A stretch of DNA of 64,000 nucleotides from Staphylococcus succinus (GCF_029024945.1 NZ_CP118976.1:2170001-2234000), one strand, 5' to 3'; counted from the first letter of the stretch, positions 54,284-63,832 are shown. Made by a program: numbers and translations. The notes: a model not told the origin generated them from the sequence alone.

Positions 54284-54436
54284 AAGTTTTAGGCTATTAA
54301 CCTCATTCGTAGGTGAATAGCCCCATGCCGTACGTTACCCTCCTTAAAACGTACGGCATGGTGGTATTCAAGCCTTATAATCATCTCCCATACTCCATCA
54401 ACGGTTGGCTCCTCCCCCCGTTGATGGAGTTTTTAG
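54284..54436 (+). ncRNA. rsaC: Structured mntABC 3' UTR, RsaC-like RNA
   Basis: Directly after mntC come three hairpins: 54292-54322 (GGCTATT/AATAGCC), 54324-54360 (13-bp GC-rich stem CATGCCGTACGTT) and 54392-54430 (13-bp stem ACTCCATCAACGG with T-run terminator). Loops and linkers carry CCTCC, ATCTCCCA and CTCCTCCCC, the C-rich motifs of Rsa RNAs. In S. aureus RsaC is processed from the mntABC 3' end. This element is much shorter than the 1.1-kb S. aureus RNA and would match only its 3' part; identity is inferred. Confidence 0.6.
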
Positions 54437-54496
54437 AGTCACATATATGAACAGGCACTATTTTCTTAAGTTATTGATAATACAATGTTTTAATGC

Positions 54497-54534
54497 AAAA
54501 AAGCAGCTTTCCAATTTAGGAAAGCTGCTTTTTT
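54497..54534. terminator. Bidirectional terminator
   Basis: A perfect 16-bp stem (AAAAAAGCAGCTTTCC and complement) lies 16 bp after the antiporter stop, serving that gene and backing up mntABC. Confidence 0.88.
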
Positions 54535-54550
54535 ATGTCTATTTAAAATT

Positions 54551-56602
54551 TTAATCTGTTAAACTATCAACAATAACCATTTCATCATAATTTATAGCTT
54601 CTCGTATTTTCAAAGCTGTTACTTCACTTACTTCTTCATCTTCAACAAGTTCATTTAACACACGTCGTTGTTCTTTAAGCGCAGTTAATTTAATTTTTGT
54701 TATTGAATTTTCATGTTTAGGATTAAAGAAATTGGACGGCGTTAAATTATCTGTTCGTAACAGATAACTATCACAAATCATACCTATTTCTAGTTTATTA
54801 TCTTCTGTGGTCTCTTTTGCAAGACGGCTTACTACGCGATAATGTACCGTACGCATCACATTTGAAATTTCTTGCAAGTTATCTACAACAGATAAAGAAG
54901 AAGCAGCGTTTGTTTTAACTTTATTTTTAATTCTTCTCTTTAACCACATGGCTCGAATTTCAACTTTAATACGTTGTATCAAAGATGCTTGTTTATATAC
55001 TTGAGTACGTTCTGAATAACGCATATAGTTATCTAATACGTTCGTAGTAATATCTCCATTCTCAACCAAGCTATTTAAAGTATTATTCTCAACATCGAAA
55101 GCTAATTTTTGCAATCGTTGCAATTCTTTCGTGTTTTCATCTTCATTCTCAACTGTTCTTAAGAATGCTAATTTATCATGATAATCTTTAATCACATTTC
55201 CATACTGAAAACTAGATTCTACTGTAGAAGCTTGATTTAAACTATCAATTACTTTTTCCAAAATATAAACACGTGCTTGTTTGAAATTCATGCCTTGTAC
55301 CTTAGGTTTTTTAGCAGTAGGTGTTACTAAAGGTAATAAAAATTGTGCAACAATCAAACTGATAATAACCATACCTGATGCTATAAAAAGTAAATCGTCT
55401 CTAAAAATAAATGAGTGGTGATTTGCTAGCATGTATGGCAAAGTCAGTGCTATGGCTAACGAAATCGTTCCATGAACTCCACATAATGACATAATAAAAG
55501 CATACATACCTCTTCTCGGTGGTGATTCTGTGGCATTATCTTCATTTTCATTATGAGAAATCATTTTTTGGAACGGACTGACTGGTAAATAAAAATATGG
55601 ATATAATACAAAAACCCATAAGAACCTAAATAAATAAATCGCTAATGCAATTAAAAATGTAACGACAATTAAGAACATTAAATTGTGTGGTTCATTTTCT
55701 ATAATTCTCCCCACTACTTCAGGCACTAAAAAGCCTAAAATCGTAAAGACAAATCCATTTAAAGCATATCCCAAAATATTCCAAGTATGATTATAACTCA
55801 TCTGTAGTCTGGTACGTGCTTGTGCAATACGATCACGTTCAAACCCATGCACTAAACCGGCAACTACAGCAGCAATGATACCTGATGCATGGAACATTTC
55901 TGCCACTATATATGTGATGAAAGGTGTAACAAGTTGAATAAATGTAAACATATTTATATTTTCTATGCCACGTCGAGATAAAGTTACCCTAAACCTTACT
56001 AGCGCAACACCGATTAAGATACCAACTATAAATCCACCAATCGACGAAATAAGAAATTGTTCAATGGCGTTTGCCATTGAAAATGCTCCTGTTACTAGTG
56101 CAGCTACAGCAATTTTAAAAGATATGATACCCGCCGCATCATTTAGAAGTGATTCACCCTCTAAAATTGTCATAGAACCTTTTGGTAAAACTTTCCCATT
56201 AGTGATTGCTTGAACAGCTACCGCATCAGTTGGGCATAGAATTGCAGCAAGTGCGAAGGCAGCAGCCATAGGTAAATCTGGCCATATCCAATGAACAAAT
56301 AACCCAACTACAATTACAGTGGTAACTACTAATCCTAATGCCATCATTAATACCGGCTTAATATAACGCCTTAGGTGCACACGCGAAACTTTAACTCCTT
56401 CAACAAACAGCAATGGCGCAATTAGTGCAACCATAAATAATTCAGAATCAAAATTAAATTCGACAGGGACCGGCGTTACATATAACAACACACCTAAAAT
56501 GATTTGAATGAAAGCTAATGGTACTTTAGGAAGAAAAGTATGCACAAAGGAGCTAGCGATGACTAACGCTAAAAAAACAAGAATCGTTTCAAATATTTGC
56601 AA
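54551..56602 (-). CDS. CPA1-family Na+(K+)/H+ antiporter
   Basis: 683 residues: 12 to 13 helices (about 1-415) with the NhaP/NHE core motifs CPTDAVAVQAI and EGESLLNDAAGII (the ion-binding Asp), then a 260-residue cytoplasmic helical domain probably regulatory. It exchanges sodium or potassium for protons. The frame opens at 56620, but AGAGGTG lies six bases before a TTG at 56602, which is preferred. Neighbour of the unrelated Mrp antiporter mnh2. Confidence 0.9.
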   Translation of the reverse strand: MQIFETILVFLALVIASSFVHTFLPKVPLAFIQIILGVLLYVTPVPVEFNFDSELFMVALIAPLLFVEGVKVSRVHLRRYIKPVLMMALGLVVTTVIVVGLFVHWIWPDLPMAAAFALAAILCPTDAVAVQAITNGKVLPKGSMTILEGESLLNDAAGIISFKIAVAALVTGAFSMANAIEQFLISSIGGFIVGILIGVALVRFRVTLSRRGIENINMFTFIQLVTPFITYIVAEMFHASGIIAAVVAGLVHGFERDRIAQARTRLQMSYNHTWNILGYALNGFVFTILGFLVPEVVGRIIENEPHNLMFLIVVTFLIALAIYLFRFLWVFVLYPYFYLPVSPFQKMISHNENEDNATESPPRRGMYAFIMSLCGVHGTISLAIALTLPYMLANHHSFIFRDDLLFIASGMVIISLIVAQFLLPLVTPTAKKPKVQGMNFKQARVYILEKVIDSLNQASTVESSFQYGNVIKDYHDKLAFLRTVENEDENTKELQRLQKLAFDVENNTLNSLVENGDITTNVLDNYMRYSERTQVYKQASLIQRIKVEIRAMWLKRRIKNKVKTNAASSLSVVDNLQEISNVMRTVHYRVVSRLAKETTEDNKLEIGMICDSYLLRTDNLTPSNFFNPKHENSITKIKLTALKEQRRVLNELVEDEEVSEVTALKIREAINYDEMVIVDSLTD

Positions 56603-57034
56603 GGTTTCACCTCTTTTCAACTAAATTATTTGTTTCATAATTGTTGAGGTTGAAACATAAATTAAACTGTCTTCTAACGAACATAATGTGTCCCAAACCC
56701 TTATAGATTATTTACAAACAGCTTTAGGGTTTACTGTTCGCCTAATAATTTAAAAATTAACACAATTACAAATATATATTATTTTATCATTTTTTTACCC
56801 ACTTCTTAAATGTATTGCACTTCTCAAGTAGTATTTTTTAAAATTATTAAATTTAAATCATTACATTCAACTCGTTATACCTTTACTATTTAACAATAAA
56901 ATTGCAACTTTCTTTATGTCGTGAAATTATATATTCGTTCTCCACAAAAAAATATCCCCTCAACAAAGTGCGCACTTTTGAGTGTCAACTTTGGTGAGGA
57001 GATTGTTATTTTCAATCATTTTATTGTCTATACA
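56603..57034. other. Antiporter leader region and mnh2 terminator
   Basis: No gene is seen in this 432-bp gap. AAACCCT (56695-56701) and AGGGTTT (56726-56732) form a possible leader hairpin about 95-130 bp before the antiporter start. The mnhG2 terminator occupies the right side. Confidence 0.45.
56946..57002 (-). terminator. mnh2 operon terminator
   Basis: CCCCTCAACAAAGT pairs imperfectly with ACTTTGGTGAGGAG, with seven T's following on the minus strand, about 35 bp beyond mnhG2. Confidence 0.8.
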
Positions 57035-57481
57035 CTAATAATCCTGCTCTTTTTCATATGTTTCACGTCTACGCTTTTCCCTGTCTTGTGCACGTTTTTT
57101 CAATTGATCAAATGTATTATTCTCAGTGGAACTCAATAAAATATTGGTTTGTCTCGGTGCATCACTTTTGCGATACATATACGCTCCTGTACGATAAGCA
57201 GCACGTGAGATCAAATGCCCTCCAACTGGTGCTGTTAAATTAATGAACACTAACGCTAAAATTAATCTTACACTCAAATAACCTTGTGAAGAAATAAAAT
57301 AAATAATAACGCCTACTAACGTTAACAAAACCGAAAGCGTGGAACTTTTTGTCGAGGCATGGCTTCGTAGAAACACATCTTGGAACTTAATTAATCCAAT
57401 CGCACTTATTAGCGCTATAATACTTCCTAAAAACATCATAAAAGCAGCTAGTAAATTAACGATTTCGCTTGTTATTTGCAT
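57035..57481 (-). CDS. mnhG2: MnhG2, Mrp antiporter subunit G
   Basis: 148 residues: three helices (GSIIALISAIGLIKFQDVFLRSHA is the MrpG signature in two blocks) and a charged C-terminal tail of about 45 residues with KKRAQDREKRRRE. Last of the seven mnh2 genes; it overlaps mnhF2 by 26 bp. Confidence 0.93.
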   Translation of the reverse strand: MQITSEIVNLLAAFMMFLGSIIALISAIGLIKFQDVFLRSHASTKSSTLSVLLTLVGVIIYFISSQGYLSVRLILALVFINLTAPVGGHLISRAAYRTGAYMYRKSDAPRQTNILLSSTENNTFDQLKKRAQDREKRRRETYEKEQDY

Positions 57482-57758
57482 TGAACACGTGCCCCCCTTC
57501 TATATATCTGGAAATTGACACGGAACTAACAAATGAAATGATAGCAATAAGTAAAATTGAATCTAGGAATGAAAATGTCCCATATACAATACTTAACACG
57601 CCTACAATTGACATAAGAATTGCACTTGCTGTATCAAATGCTACGACTCTATCTGCAGTTGTGGGTCCTTTAATTAACCTGAACAGCGTTAATAATAATG
57701 CTATTCCGAATATAATTAAGGCGCTTGTAATGAAAAAATCAATAAGAGATTCTATCAT
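57456..57758 (-). CDS. mnhF2: MnhF2, Mrp antiporter subunit F
   Basis: 100 residues, three helices, with the conserved RLIKGPTTADRVVAFD motif of MrpF (about 27-42). It overlaps mnhE2 by 4 bp and mnhG2 by 26 bp. Part of the seven-subunit membrane complex exchanging Na+/K+ for protons. Confidence 0.94.
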   Translation of the reverse strand: MIESLIDFFITSALIIFGIALLLTLFRLIKGPTTADRVVAFDTASAILMSIVGVLSIVYGTFSFLDSILLIAIISFVSSVSISRYIEGGHVFNANNKRNR

Positions 57759-58237
57759 TCTGTCACCTCCAATATCAGTCCTTCGTATTGTCTAATACTT
57801 TTTAGCAATTTCTGTTTTTCTTTATCTGAAACATCAATGGCATGTATAAAGAACTTTTGCTTCTTCTTCGATATTCTTATAACTGTAGACCCTGGAGTAA
57901 TTATAATTAATATTGTTAAAAATGAAACTTCCCAGTCACTATCTAACTTTGTTTCATAAGTTACTAAACCTGGGTTTAAATCCTTTGTTTTAAATAATAT
58001 ATAGTTAATTGTTGTAATACTAGATGTAATTAATTGGTACAGGTATACTACTAAAAACTTAATTGCTACCCAAACTTTTTTTAAATAAAATTGTTGGCCA
58101 AAAAAGCGATGTAATATATAAATGACTAACAATCCAATAAGATAGCCAGCGAAGAAGGTAGATGCTTTAAAGGAGTCTTCATCTTGAAATAAAACCCATA
58201 AAAAAGCTATGACAATGTTAAGTAAAACTTGTCTCAT
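57755..58237 (-). CDS. mnhE2: MnhE2, Mrp antiporter subunit E
   Basis: 160 residues, MrpE family: two to three N-terminal helices, then a cytoplasmic part with LTILIIITPGSTVIRISKKKQKFFIHAID. It shares one base with the mnhD2 stop (TAATG). Confidence 0.94.
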   Translation of the reverse strand: MRQVLLNIVIAFLWVLFQDEDSFKASTFFAGYLIGLLVIYILHRFFGQQFYLKKVWVAIKFLVVYLYQLITSSITTINYILFKTKDLNPGLVTYETKLDSDWEVSFLTILIIITPGSTVIRISKKKQKFFIHAIDVSDKEKQKLLKSIRQYEGLILEVTE

Positions 58238-59742
58238 TATTTAGCCTCCTTCTTCAAATGAGGATTAACCGCTTTTTCATAGCGTCCATCATCCATATTT
58301 AAATGTGTAGCATTATCTGTAACTTTAAATATAAGTGGCGCTACAATACCCATTGCTAATACCGTGCCTACTAAAATAGCTATGAGACTCTTACGGTATA
58401 CAGGAATAGCTTTAAATATTTTTTCTTCGCCTTTTTTTTCATTGCCTAAATACATCACGAAAAACACACGGAATAAACTGAACATCGCAATGAGACTAGT
58501 AATAATCATTAACGCTAACCCTATATAATTACCATTTTCAATAGCACCTTTAAATATAAACACTTTTCCCGGAAAGCCACTAAATGGTGGCACGCCACCA
58601 ATAGCTAATATCATAATCACAAAAGCTACACCAAAAAACGGCTCTTGTTTAGCTAAACCATGTAAGTGTCTGTATTGCCTGTATCCAGTAATATAAACTA
58701 AACTTCCTATAAGGAAGAATAATAGCGTCTTAACGACCATATCGTTAGCTAAATAAAATATTGCCCCATTCACTCCTGCATAAGTATTTGAACCTAGTCC
58801 TAATATAATAAAACCAATTGATAGAATGACTTGGTATGCAGCAATTTTTTTAATATCTTTATAAGCAAGTACACCGAATGCACCAATTAACATTGTAATA
58901 CAAGATAAAAATACTAGTAATGGATGTGTTATACCATCATGTTCATCAAATATTAATGTAAAGAAACGAATCAAGGCATAAGCTCCCACTTTAGTCATCA
59001 ACGATGCAAATAGTGCCGCTAGCTCAGTATTAAGTACTGCATAAGCTTTAGGAAGCCACATAAAGAGTACTAAAGCCGCCTTTGCACCAAATGCGATAAG
59101 GAAGACCATAGATACAATAACTATTGAACTTTGATTATCCATCTCACCTATTCTTTGGGCCACCAATGCAAAGTTTAATGTACCTGTTAATTTATATAAT
59201 AAGCCAATACCTAAAAGTAAAAGCCATGATCCTAATATATTTAAGACAACATATATAATAGCTGCACGTAATTGTTCTACTGATTGCCCTAATGTAATTA
59301 ATACAAAGGAAGCTAATAACATTACTTCAAACATAACATATACATTAAATAAATCTGCTGTTAAAAATGAACCAATGACACCAACTGTTAAGAATAAAAT
59401 AAAACTTGGTAAGTAGTAACGAATCGCCCTTTTTTCTGCTCTCCCAAAACCATACGCCATGATTAGCGTTACAACAAAACTCGAGGTTGTTACCATTAAT
59501 AAACTTAACGAATCTCCTACAAACTGGATGCCAAACGGCGCCTTCCATCCTCCAAAGTCTAAAGCAATAGGCTTATTGTACATCACATAAACGAGTAACA
59601 ATAATGAAATTATCGTACTCACTGCCATAGTACCAATTGAAAAGATTCTAGATAATCTACTTTGTGTACGTATGAAGACTAGTGCTAAAGCACACACTGC
59701 AGGTAGAAGTAATGGTAAAATCAACAAATTACTCATCATCAT
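58237..59742 (-). CDS. mnhD2: MnhD2, Mrp antiporter subunit D
   Basis: About 501 residues and 14 helices; a proton-channel subunit related to NuoN/NuoM with the key Glu (MFEVMLLASFVLI) and Lys (WLPKAY, AYKDIKKIAAYQV). Several in-frame starts (GTG 59754, ATG 59751, 59748, 59742, 59739, 59736) are crowded together. The AGAGGTGAT ribosome site best fits 59742; relatives of about 498 residues would fit 59736. Confidence 0.93.
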   Translation of the reverse strand: MMMSNLLILPLLLPAVCALALVFIRTQSRLSRIFSIGTMAVSTIISLLLLVYVMYNKPIALDFGGWKAPFGIQFVGDSLSLLMVTTSSFVVTLIMAYGFGRAEKRAIRYYLPSFILFLTVGVIGSFLTADLFNVYVMFEVMLLASFVLITLGQSVEQLRAAIIYVVLNILGSWLLLLGIGLLYKLTGTLNFALVAQRIGEMDNQSSIVIVSMVFLIAFGAKAALVLFMWLPKAYAVLNTELAALFASLMTKVGAYALIRFFTLIFDEHDGITHPLLVFLSCITMLIGAFGVLAYKDIKKIAAYQVILSIGFIILGLGSNTYAGVNGAIFYLANDMVVKTLLFFLIGSLVYITGYRQYRHLHGLAKQEPFFGVAFVIMILAIGGVPPFSGFPGKVFIFKGAIENGNYIGLALMIITSLIAMFSLFRVFFVMYLGNEKKGEEKIFKAIPVYRKSLIAILVGTVLAMGIVAPLIFKVTDNATHLNMDDGRYEKAVNPHLKKEAK

Positions 59743-60079
59743 CGTCATCATCACCTCTCAACACATCAATTTCGTCTTCTTTTGTAACACGGTATGTTCG
59801 ATACACAAGCACTAATAAAAAGGCAGTCATAGCAAAACCAATGACTATTGCCGTTAGTACAATAGCTTGTAATAAGGGATCAACAAAATGTTCGTTCCCC
59901 TCTCCAATTAATGGTTCAGACATATTTTTACTATAGTGTCCCATACTCATAATAATTAAATTACCTGCGTGGGTAAATATCGAAATTCCTATTACAATAC
60001 GGATTAAATTGACCGATAATATCATATACGTTCCAATAAATATTAAGAAGCCAATAACTAATAATAAGATTAAATTCAT
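59729..60079 (-). CDS. mnhC2: MnhC2, Mrp antiporter subunit C
   Basis: 116 residues, three helices, NuoK-like, with QAIVLTAIVIGFAMTAFLL. It ends in an acidic run DDDDDDE whose codons also contain, in another frame, the candidate start codons of mnhD2. It overlaps mnhB2 by 4 bp. Confidence 0.94.
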   Translation of the reverse strand: MNLILLLVIGFLIFIGTYMILSVNLIRIVIGISIFTHAGNLIIMSMGHYSKNMSEPLIGEGNEHFVDPLLQAIVLTAIVIGFAMTAFLLVLVYRTYRVTKEDEIDVLRGDDDDDDE

Positions 60080-60501
60080 GAGCGACCACCACTAATGGAC
60101 AGCATTACTGTTACAACTACACCAACAACAGCTAATACGATTCCCGCTTCAAATAGCGTAACCGTCGTTAGATGAACTTCCCCTAAAATTGGTAATTGTA
60201 CATGTGCATCTGTTTGGTAAAGGAACGGTTTACCAAAAAACATAGGTATGACTGCTGTAGCAAATGATACTAAAGATCCCGTAATCATTAATATTCTAAA
60301 ATCTAGCGGTAAAGATACTAATACTTGCTTAACATCGAAGGCCAAGAACATCAACAGAAAGGCTGAACTAAATACGAGACCGCCAATAAAGCCTCCGCCG
60401 GGATTATTATGTCCTGCTAAAAACAGGTAAAAACCAAAAGTTAATAGTATAAATACAACAATTTTGGTTACCGTTCGTAATACTACGTCATTCTCTTTCA
60501 T
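60076..60501 (-). CDS. mnhB2: MnhB2, Mrp antiporter subunit B
   Basis: 141 residues, four helices, with the MrpB motif GHNNPGGGFIGGLVFSSAF (about 29-47). It overlaps mnhA2 by 14 bp. Confidence 0.95.
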   Translation of the reverse strand: MKENDVVLRTVTKIVVFILLTFGFYLFLAGHNNPGGGFIGGLVFSSAFLLMFLAFDVKQVLVSLPLDFRILMITGSLVSFATAVIPMFFGKPFLYQTDAHVQLPILGEVHLTTVTLFEAGIVLAVVGVVVTVMLSISGGRS

Positions 60502-62884
60502 CTTGACCCCTCCTATCTTTAAAGTTAAGTAATGTATAAATACCTAAACCAGCAATTATAAGTACCAGTCCTTCAAATAATGTATCTAAAGCACGAAAAT
60601 CTCCAAGTATCGCATTCACTATATTTTTACCACCTGTTAATTTATATGCATCGTGATAAAATGTTGATATCGTAGGCATTGAATCACTTTGCTGTGCAAT
60701 AAATACAAGCGTCACAACGATAATTGCCATCATCAGTGAAACAACAATCTTCACTGCTTCACGTTTCTTATGTACTTTTGTACGTGGTACGTTTGGCAAT
60801 CTTGAAAAACTGACAATAAATAATATTGTAGTAATTGTTTCTACAACCAGTTGTGTCAGTGCTAAATCAGGTGCTTTCATTAATATGAAGAAAATAGTTA
60901 CACAATAACCGATAATGCCATTCAGTATAACCATCGTTAAACGTTGACGAATAAATGTTAAAGCTATTCCTAGAACAAATACAACGATGAGGGTAATTAC
61001 TTCCAATGGTCCAAACTCACTTACATGAATTTGATGCACTTTTGGAAATCCTGCTTCAATGATGCCGTAAGTTACAATCATTATAAAAATCAGTAGTGTT
61101 AACGTGATGTAGTGATTTAAACGGTTATTCATCAATCCACGAATACTATATCCTGAATAATGTTCAAAATGTTTATATGAACCTAAATAAATTTCCGTAA
61201 TTGATTTCACTTTAATATGATTGGCATATTTTTTCCAATCTATTTTAAGGGCTGCTATAAAGCCAACTATAATGACGATAGCACTTAATGTTAAGGGTAA
61301 ATTGAAACCGTGCCATTGTGAAATATGTGGCGCTAATTCATCTACATTTTCTCCAATTGTGATACTTCGTAATGCCGGTAAAATGATTGATTCTCCAAAT
61401 AGATTTGGTATGAAAAAAATCACCGGCAACAAAATCATCATAATTGCAGAAGGTAGTGTGAATAAAAAGGGTTCGTGTGGCGATTTTAAAGGTAGATCTG
61501 CTTGCTGAGAATCCCCCCAGAAAACTTCTTTAATCATATAAACAGCATAAATCAACGTAAATATGCTCGCCACTACTCCAATCGCTGTGATAATTATAGT
61601 AAGTATAATATTAAACTGTGGTAATTCATTTGTACTTACTAAACTTTCAAAAAACATTTCTTTACTTAAAAATCCATTTAGGAAGGGTATACCCGCCATA
61701 GATAATGCAGAAAGCAACATGACAATATGTGTTATAGGAAATACCTTTCTTAACCCTGATAATCTCCGAATATCTCGTGTCCCTGTTTCATGATCTATGA
61801 TTCCGACCCCCATAAATAACGCACCTTTATAGAGCGCGTGATTCATAAGATGAAATAATGCTGCAAATAGTATTAATCCATAGACCTTAGAAGCTTCTCC
61901 AGAGGGATGTTGTGCAAATCCCCCACCAAGACCTACCATTGATACAATCATCCCTAATTGGCTAATTGTAGAATAGGCTAATATACCCTTCAAATCAAAC
62001 TGGCGAGTAGCATTAATTGCACCAAATAGCATTGTTATTAAACCAACAAATGTAACACAGTATATGTAGAAATCACTCAATCCCAATACTGGCGTAAATC
62101 TGAATAGTAAAAAAATACCCGCTTTAACCATTGTAGCTGAATGTAAGTATGCACTTACCGGTGTCGGTGCTGCCATGGCTTTAGGAAGCCATATATGAAA
62201 TGGAAATTGTGCAGATTTTGTAAATGCCCCTAATAATATCATGATAATAATAGGAATAAATAAATTACTTTGTGCTAATTTATCACTTTGTTCTATTATT
62301 TCAGAAATTGAATTTGTCCCTGTCACTATATAAATCATTATAAATCCAGCTAATAAAGCAAGACCACCAAATACTGTAATCATAAATGATTGTATAGCGC
62401 CAAATTGACTTTCTCCCTTGTTGTACCAATACGCGATAAGTAAGAATGAAGATACACTTGTTAATTCCCAAAATACATACATGAGTATTGTGTTATTAGA
62501 AGTTACAACACCTATCATACTGAACATAAATAATAATAAGTAGATATAAAAACGTGGTAAGTTATCATGTTCTTTAGATAAATATTGTGTCGCATAATAA
62601 AAAACTGCTAAACCGATCAATGATATTAATAAACTAAAAAATAAGCTTAAACCATCAACTCTAAAATCGATATTAATATCTAATAGCGTAAGCCATGGTA
62701 TTTTAACCGTTACAAAATGTCCTTGCATAACTCGTGGTATTTGCCACAAAAAGTATATTGATGAAATGATTGGTGCTATCAATACAAATTGCCCGGCATG
62801 TTGTTGTAACTTGTGATTCGTTAACGTAAATAATAATAAAATCATTATGATTAACAAAGCACTAAATAGATATACTAAGCTCAT
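60488..62884 (-). CDS. mnhA2: MnhA2, Mrp antiporter subunit A
   Basis: 798 residues and about 20 helices: a NuoL-like proton-pump domain (about 60-480; FWELTSVSSFLLIAYW with its key Glu, TKSAQFPFHIWLPKAMAAPTPVSAYLHSA in parts) and the C-terminal MrpA-specific domain with DLALTQLVVETITTILF and ILGDFRALDTLFEG. First gene of mnhA2B2C2D2E2F2G2. In S. aureus Mnh2 exchanges Na+ and K+ for protons at alkaline pH. GGAGGAATAGG precedes the ATG. Confidence 0.95.
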   Translation of the reverse strand: MSLVYLFSALLIIMILLLFTLTNHKLQQHAGQFVLIAPIISSIYFLWQIPRVMQGHFVTVKIPWLTLLDINIDFRVDGLSLFFSLLISLIGLAVFYYATQYLSKEHDNLPRFYIYLLLFMFSMIGVVTSNNTILMYVFWELTSVSSFLLIAYWYNKGESQFGAIQSFMITVFGGLALLAGFIMIYIVTGTNSISEIIEQSDKLAQSNLFIPIIIMILLGAFTKSAQFPFHIWLPKAMAAPTPVSAYLHSATMVKAGIFLLFRFTPVLGLSDFYIYCVTFVGLITMLFGAINATRQFDLKGILAYSTISQLGMIVSMVGLGGGFAQHPSGEASKVYGLILFAALFHLMNHALYKGALFMGVGIIDHETGTRDIRRLSGLRKVFPITHIVMLLSALSMAGIPFLNGFLSKEMFFESLVSTNELPQFNIILTIIITAIGVVASIFTLIYAVYMIKEVFWGDSQQADLPLKSPHEPFLFTLPSAIMMILLPVIFFIPNLFGESIILPALRSITIGENVDELAPHISQWHGFNLPLTLSAIVIIVGFIAALKIDWKKYANHIKVKSITEIYLGSYKHFEHYSGYSIRGLMNNRLNHYITLTLLIFIMIVTYGIIEAGFPKVHQIHVSEFGPLEVITLIVVFVLGIALTFIRQRLTMVILNGIIGYCVTIFFILMKAPDLALTQLVVETITTILFIVSFSRLPNVPRTKVHKKREAVKIVVSLMMAIIVVTLVFIAQQSDSMPTISTFYHDAYKLTGGKNIVNAILGDFRALDTLFEGLVLIIAGLGIYTLLNFKDRRGQDERE

Positions 62885-62906
62885 CCTATTCCTCCTTTTT
62901 ATTTAA

Positions 62907-63458
62907 TTATAAACTCAAAGCGATGGTTGTTTTACTCGCTTTTGTTGAAATACCAATAAATTTCATCGTTTCGAATGTCGTCTGGTGTCCAAGGTATTTT
63001 TGAATAATTGAAATTGAAATGCCAGACTGATAAGCATGATATGCAAACGTCTTCCTTAATGTTGTTAGCCCTATGTGTAGCATACCTAACTCATCTGCCG
63101 CAGCATGAATAATCCGATAGGCTTGCTGTCTTGAGAGCCCTTTCAATGTGCGATTCGATTGAAATAATAATTCATCATCCATCAATTGTGCTTGTGAAAT
63201 AAATTGTGATAATTCTTGTCGTAATGCTTCAGGTAATTTTATATAAATACTCGGCGCATGGTCTTCTAACCAATACACCTTTATATCATCATGTTCTCCT
63301 TTAACATCTGCTACACAAAGGTTTAATAACGCCGATAACTTAACACCCGTATGTATAGCAAATTTAAACAATAAATAATCTCTTTTAGACTTACGGCTTA
63401 ACACTTCATACATCGCTCTTATCTCTTTAATATCCCTAATTGGATCCACTTGATTCAT
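62907..63458 (-). CDS. Degenerate tyrosine-recombinase-like protein
   Basis: 183 residues corresponding to the catalytic domain of phage-type integrases (HTGVKLSALLNL; LRKTFAYHAYQSG; YLGHQTTFETMKF), without an arm-binding domain. Key residues are altered: the first Arg is Lys40, the box-II His is Thr132, and the nucleophilic Tyr is Phe167; Arg135 and His158 remain. DNA cleavage is therefore unlikely, and a DNA-binding or structural role is possible. The frame is intact, and AGAGGTGA favours the ATG at 63458 over 63476. It is on the same strand just upstream of mnhA2, 22 bp away. Confidence 0.8.
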   Translation of the reverse strand: MNQVDPIRDIKEIRAMYEVLSRKSKRDYLLFKFAIHTGVKLSALLNLCVADVKGEHDDIKVYWLEDHAPSIYIKLPEALRQELSQFISQAQLMDDELLFQSNRTLKGLSRQQAYRIIHAAADELGMLHIGLTTLRKTFAYHAYQSGISISIIQKYLGHQTTFETMKFIGISTKASKTTIALSL

Positions 63459-63603
63459 ATATTCACCTCTGACCATCTTAAATGTTTCTTATTTAATGAT
63501 ATATGATATTTAAGTAACATGAAAGTGTTTAAGATTATTTTTTTAAATTTTTTGACCATTTTGCCTTTTTATTTCGATATATATAATGAAAGGAGGTTAA
63601 AAT

Positions 63604-63810
63604 ATGAATCAAATCAATCAACTTGCTGTTACATTGTCACGTGTATTGTACGATAAAGATGGAAAAGCATCCCTTTTCAAACGTCACTTTGCTAATTTAA
63701 ATACAGATGCAACGCCTGAACAATTAAAGAGCTTTAAATCTATTATCGAACAAATCACAGGAGAACGTTTTGAAACACTAGAAGTTATCAAAACAGAAAC
63801 GATTAATTAA
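63604..63810 (+). CDS. DUF1659 family small protein
   Basis: 68 residues with the DUF1659-like pattern (N-terminal strand region, then DATPEQLKSFKSIIEQITGERF). The function is unknown. AAAGGAGGT precedes the ATG. A DUF2922 gene follows 22 bp later, the usual pairing in Firmicutes. Divergent from the recombinase-like gene. Confidence 0.75.
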   Translation: MNQINQLAVTLSRVLYDKDGKASLFKRHFANLNTDATPEQLKSFKSIIEQITGERFETLEVIKTETIN

Positions 63811-63832
63811 ATATTAAGGGGGAGTCATTACA

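Noticed and set aside
56795..56820. GTGCAA-14-GGGTAA on the minus strand before the CPA1 antiporter as a sigma-B promoter
   Set aside because: The -35 half matches only four of six bases and lacks the GTTT core.
62907..63458. Prophage or integrative element at the mnh2 end of the window
   Set aside because: Apart from the degenerate recombinase there are no phage genes, att-type repeats, tRNA gene or shift in composition, and the neighbours are core genes.
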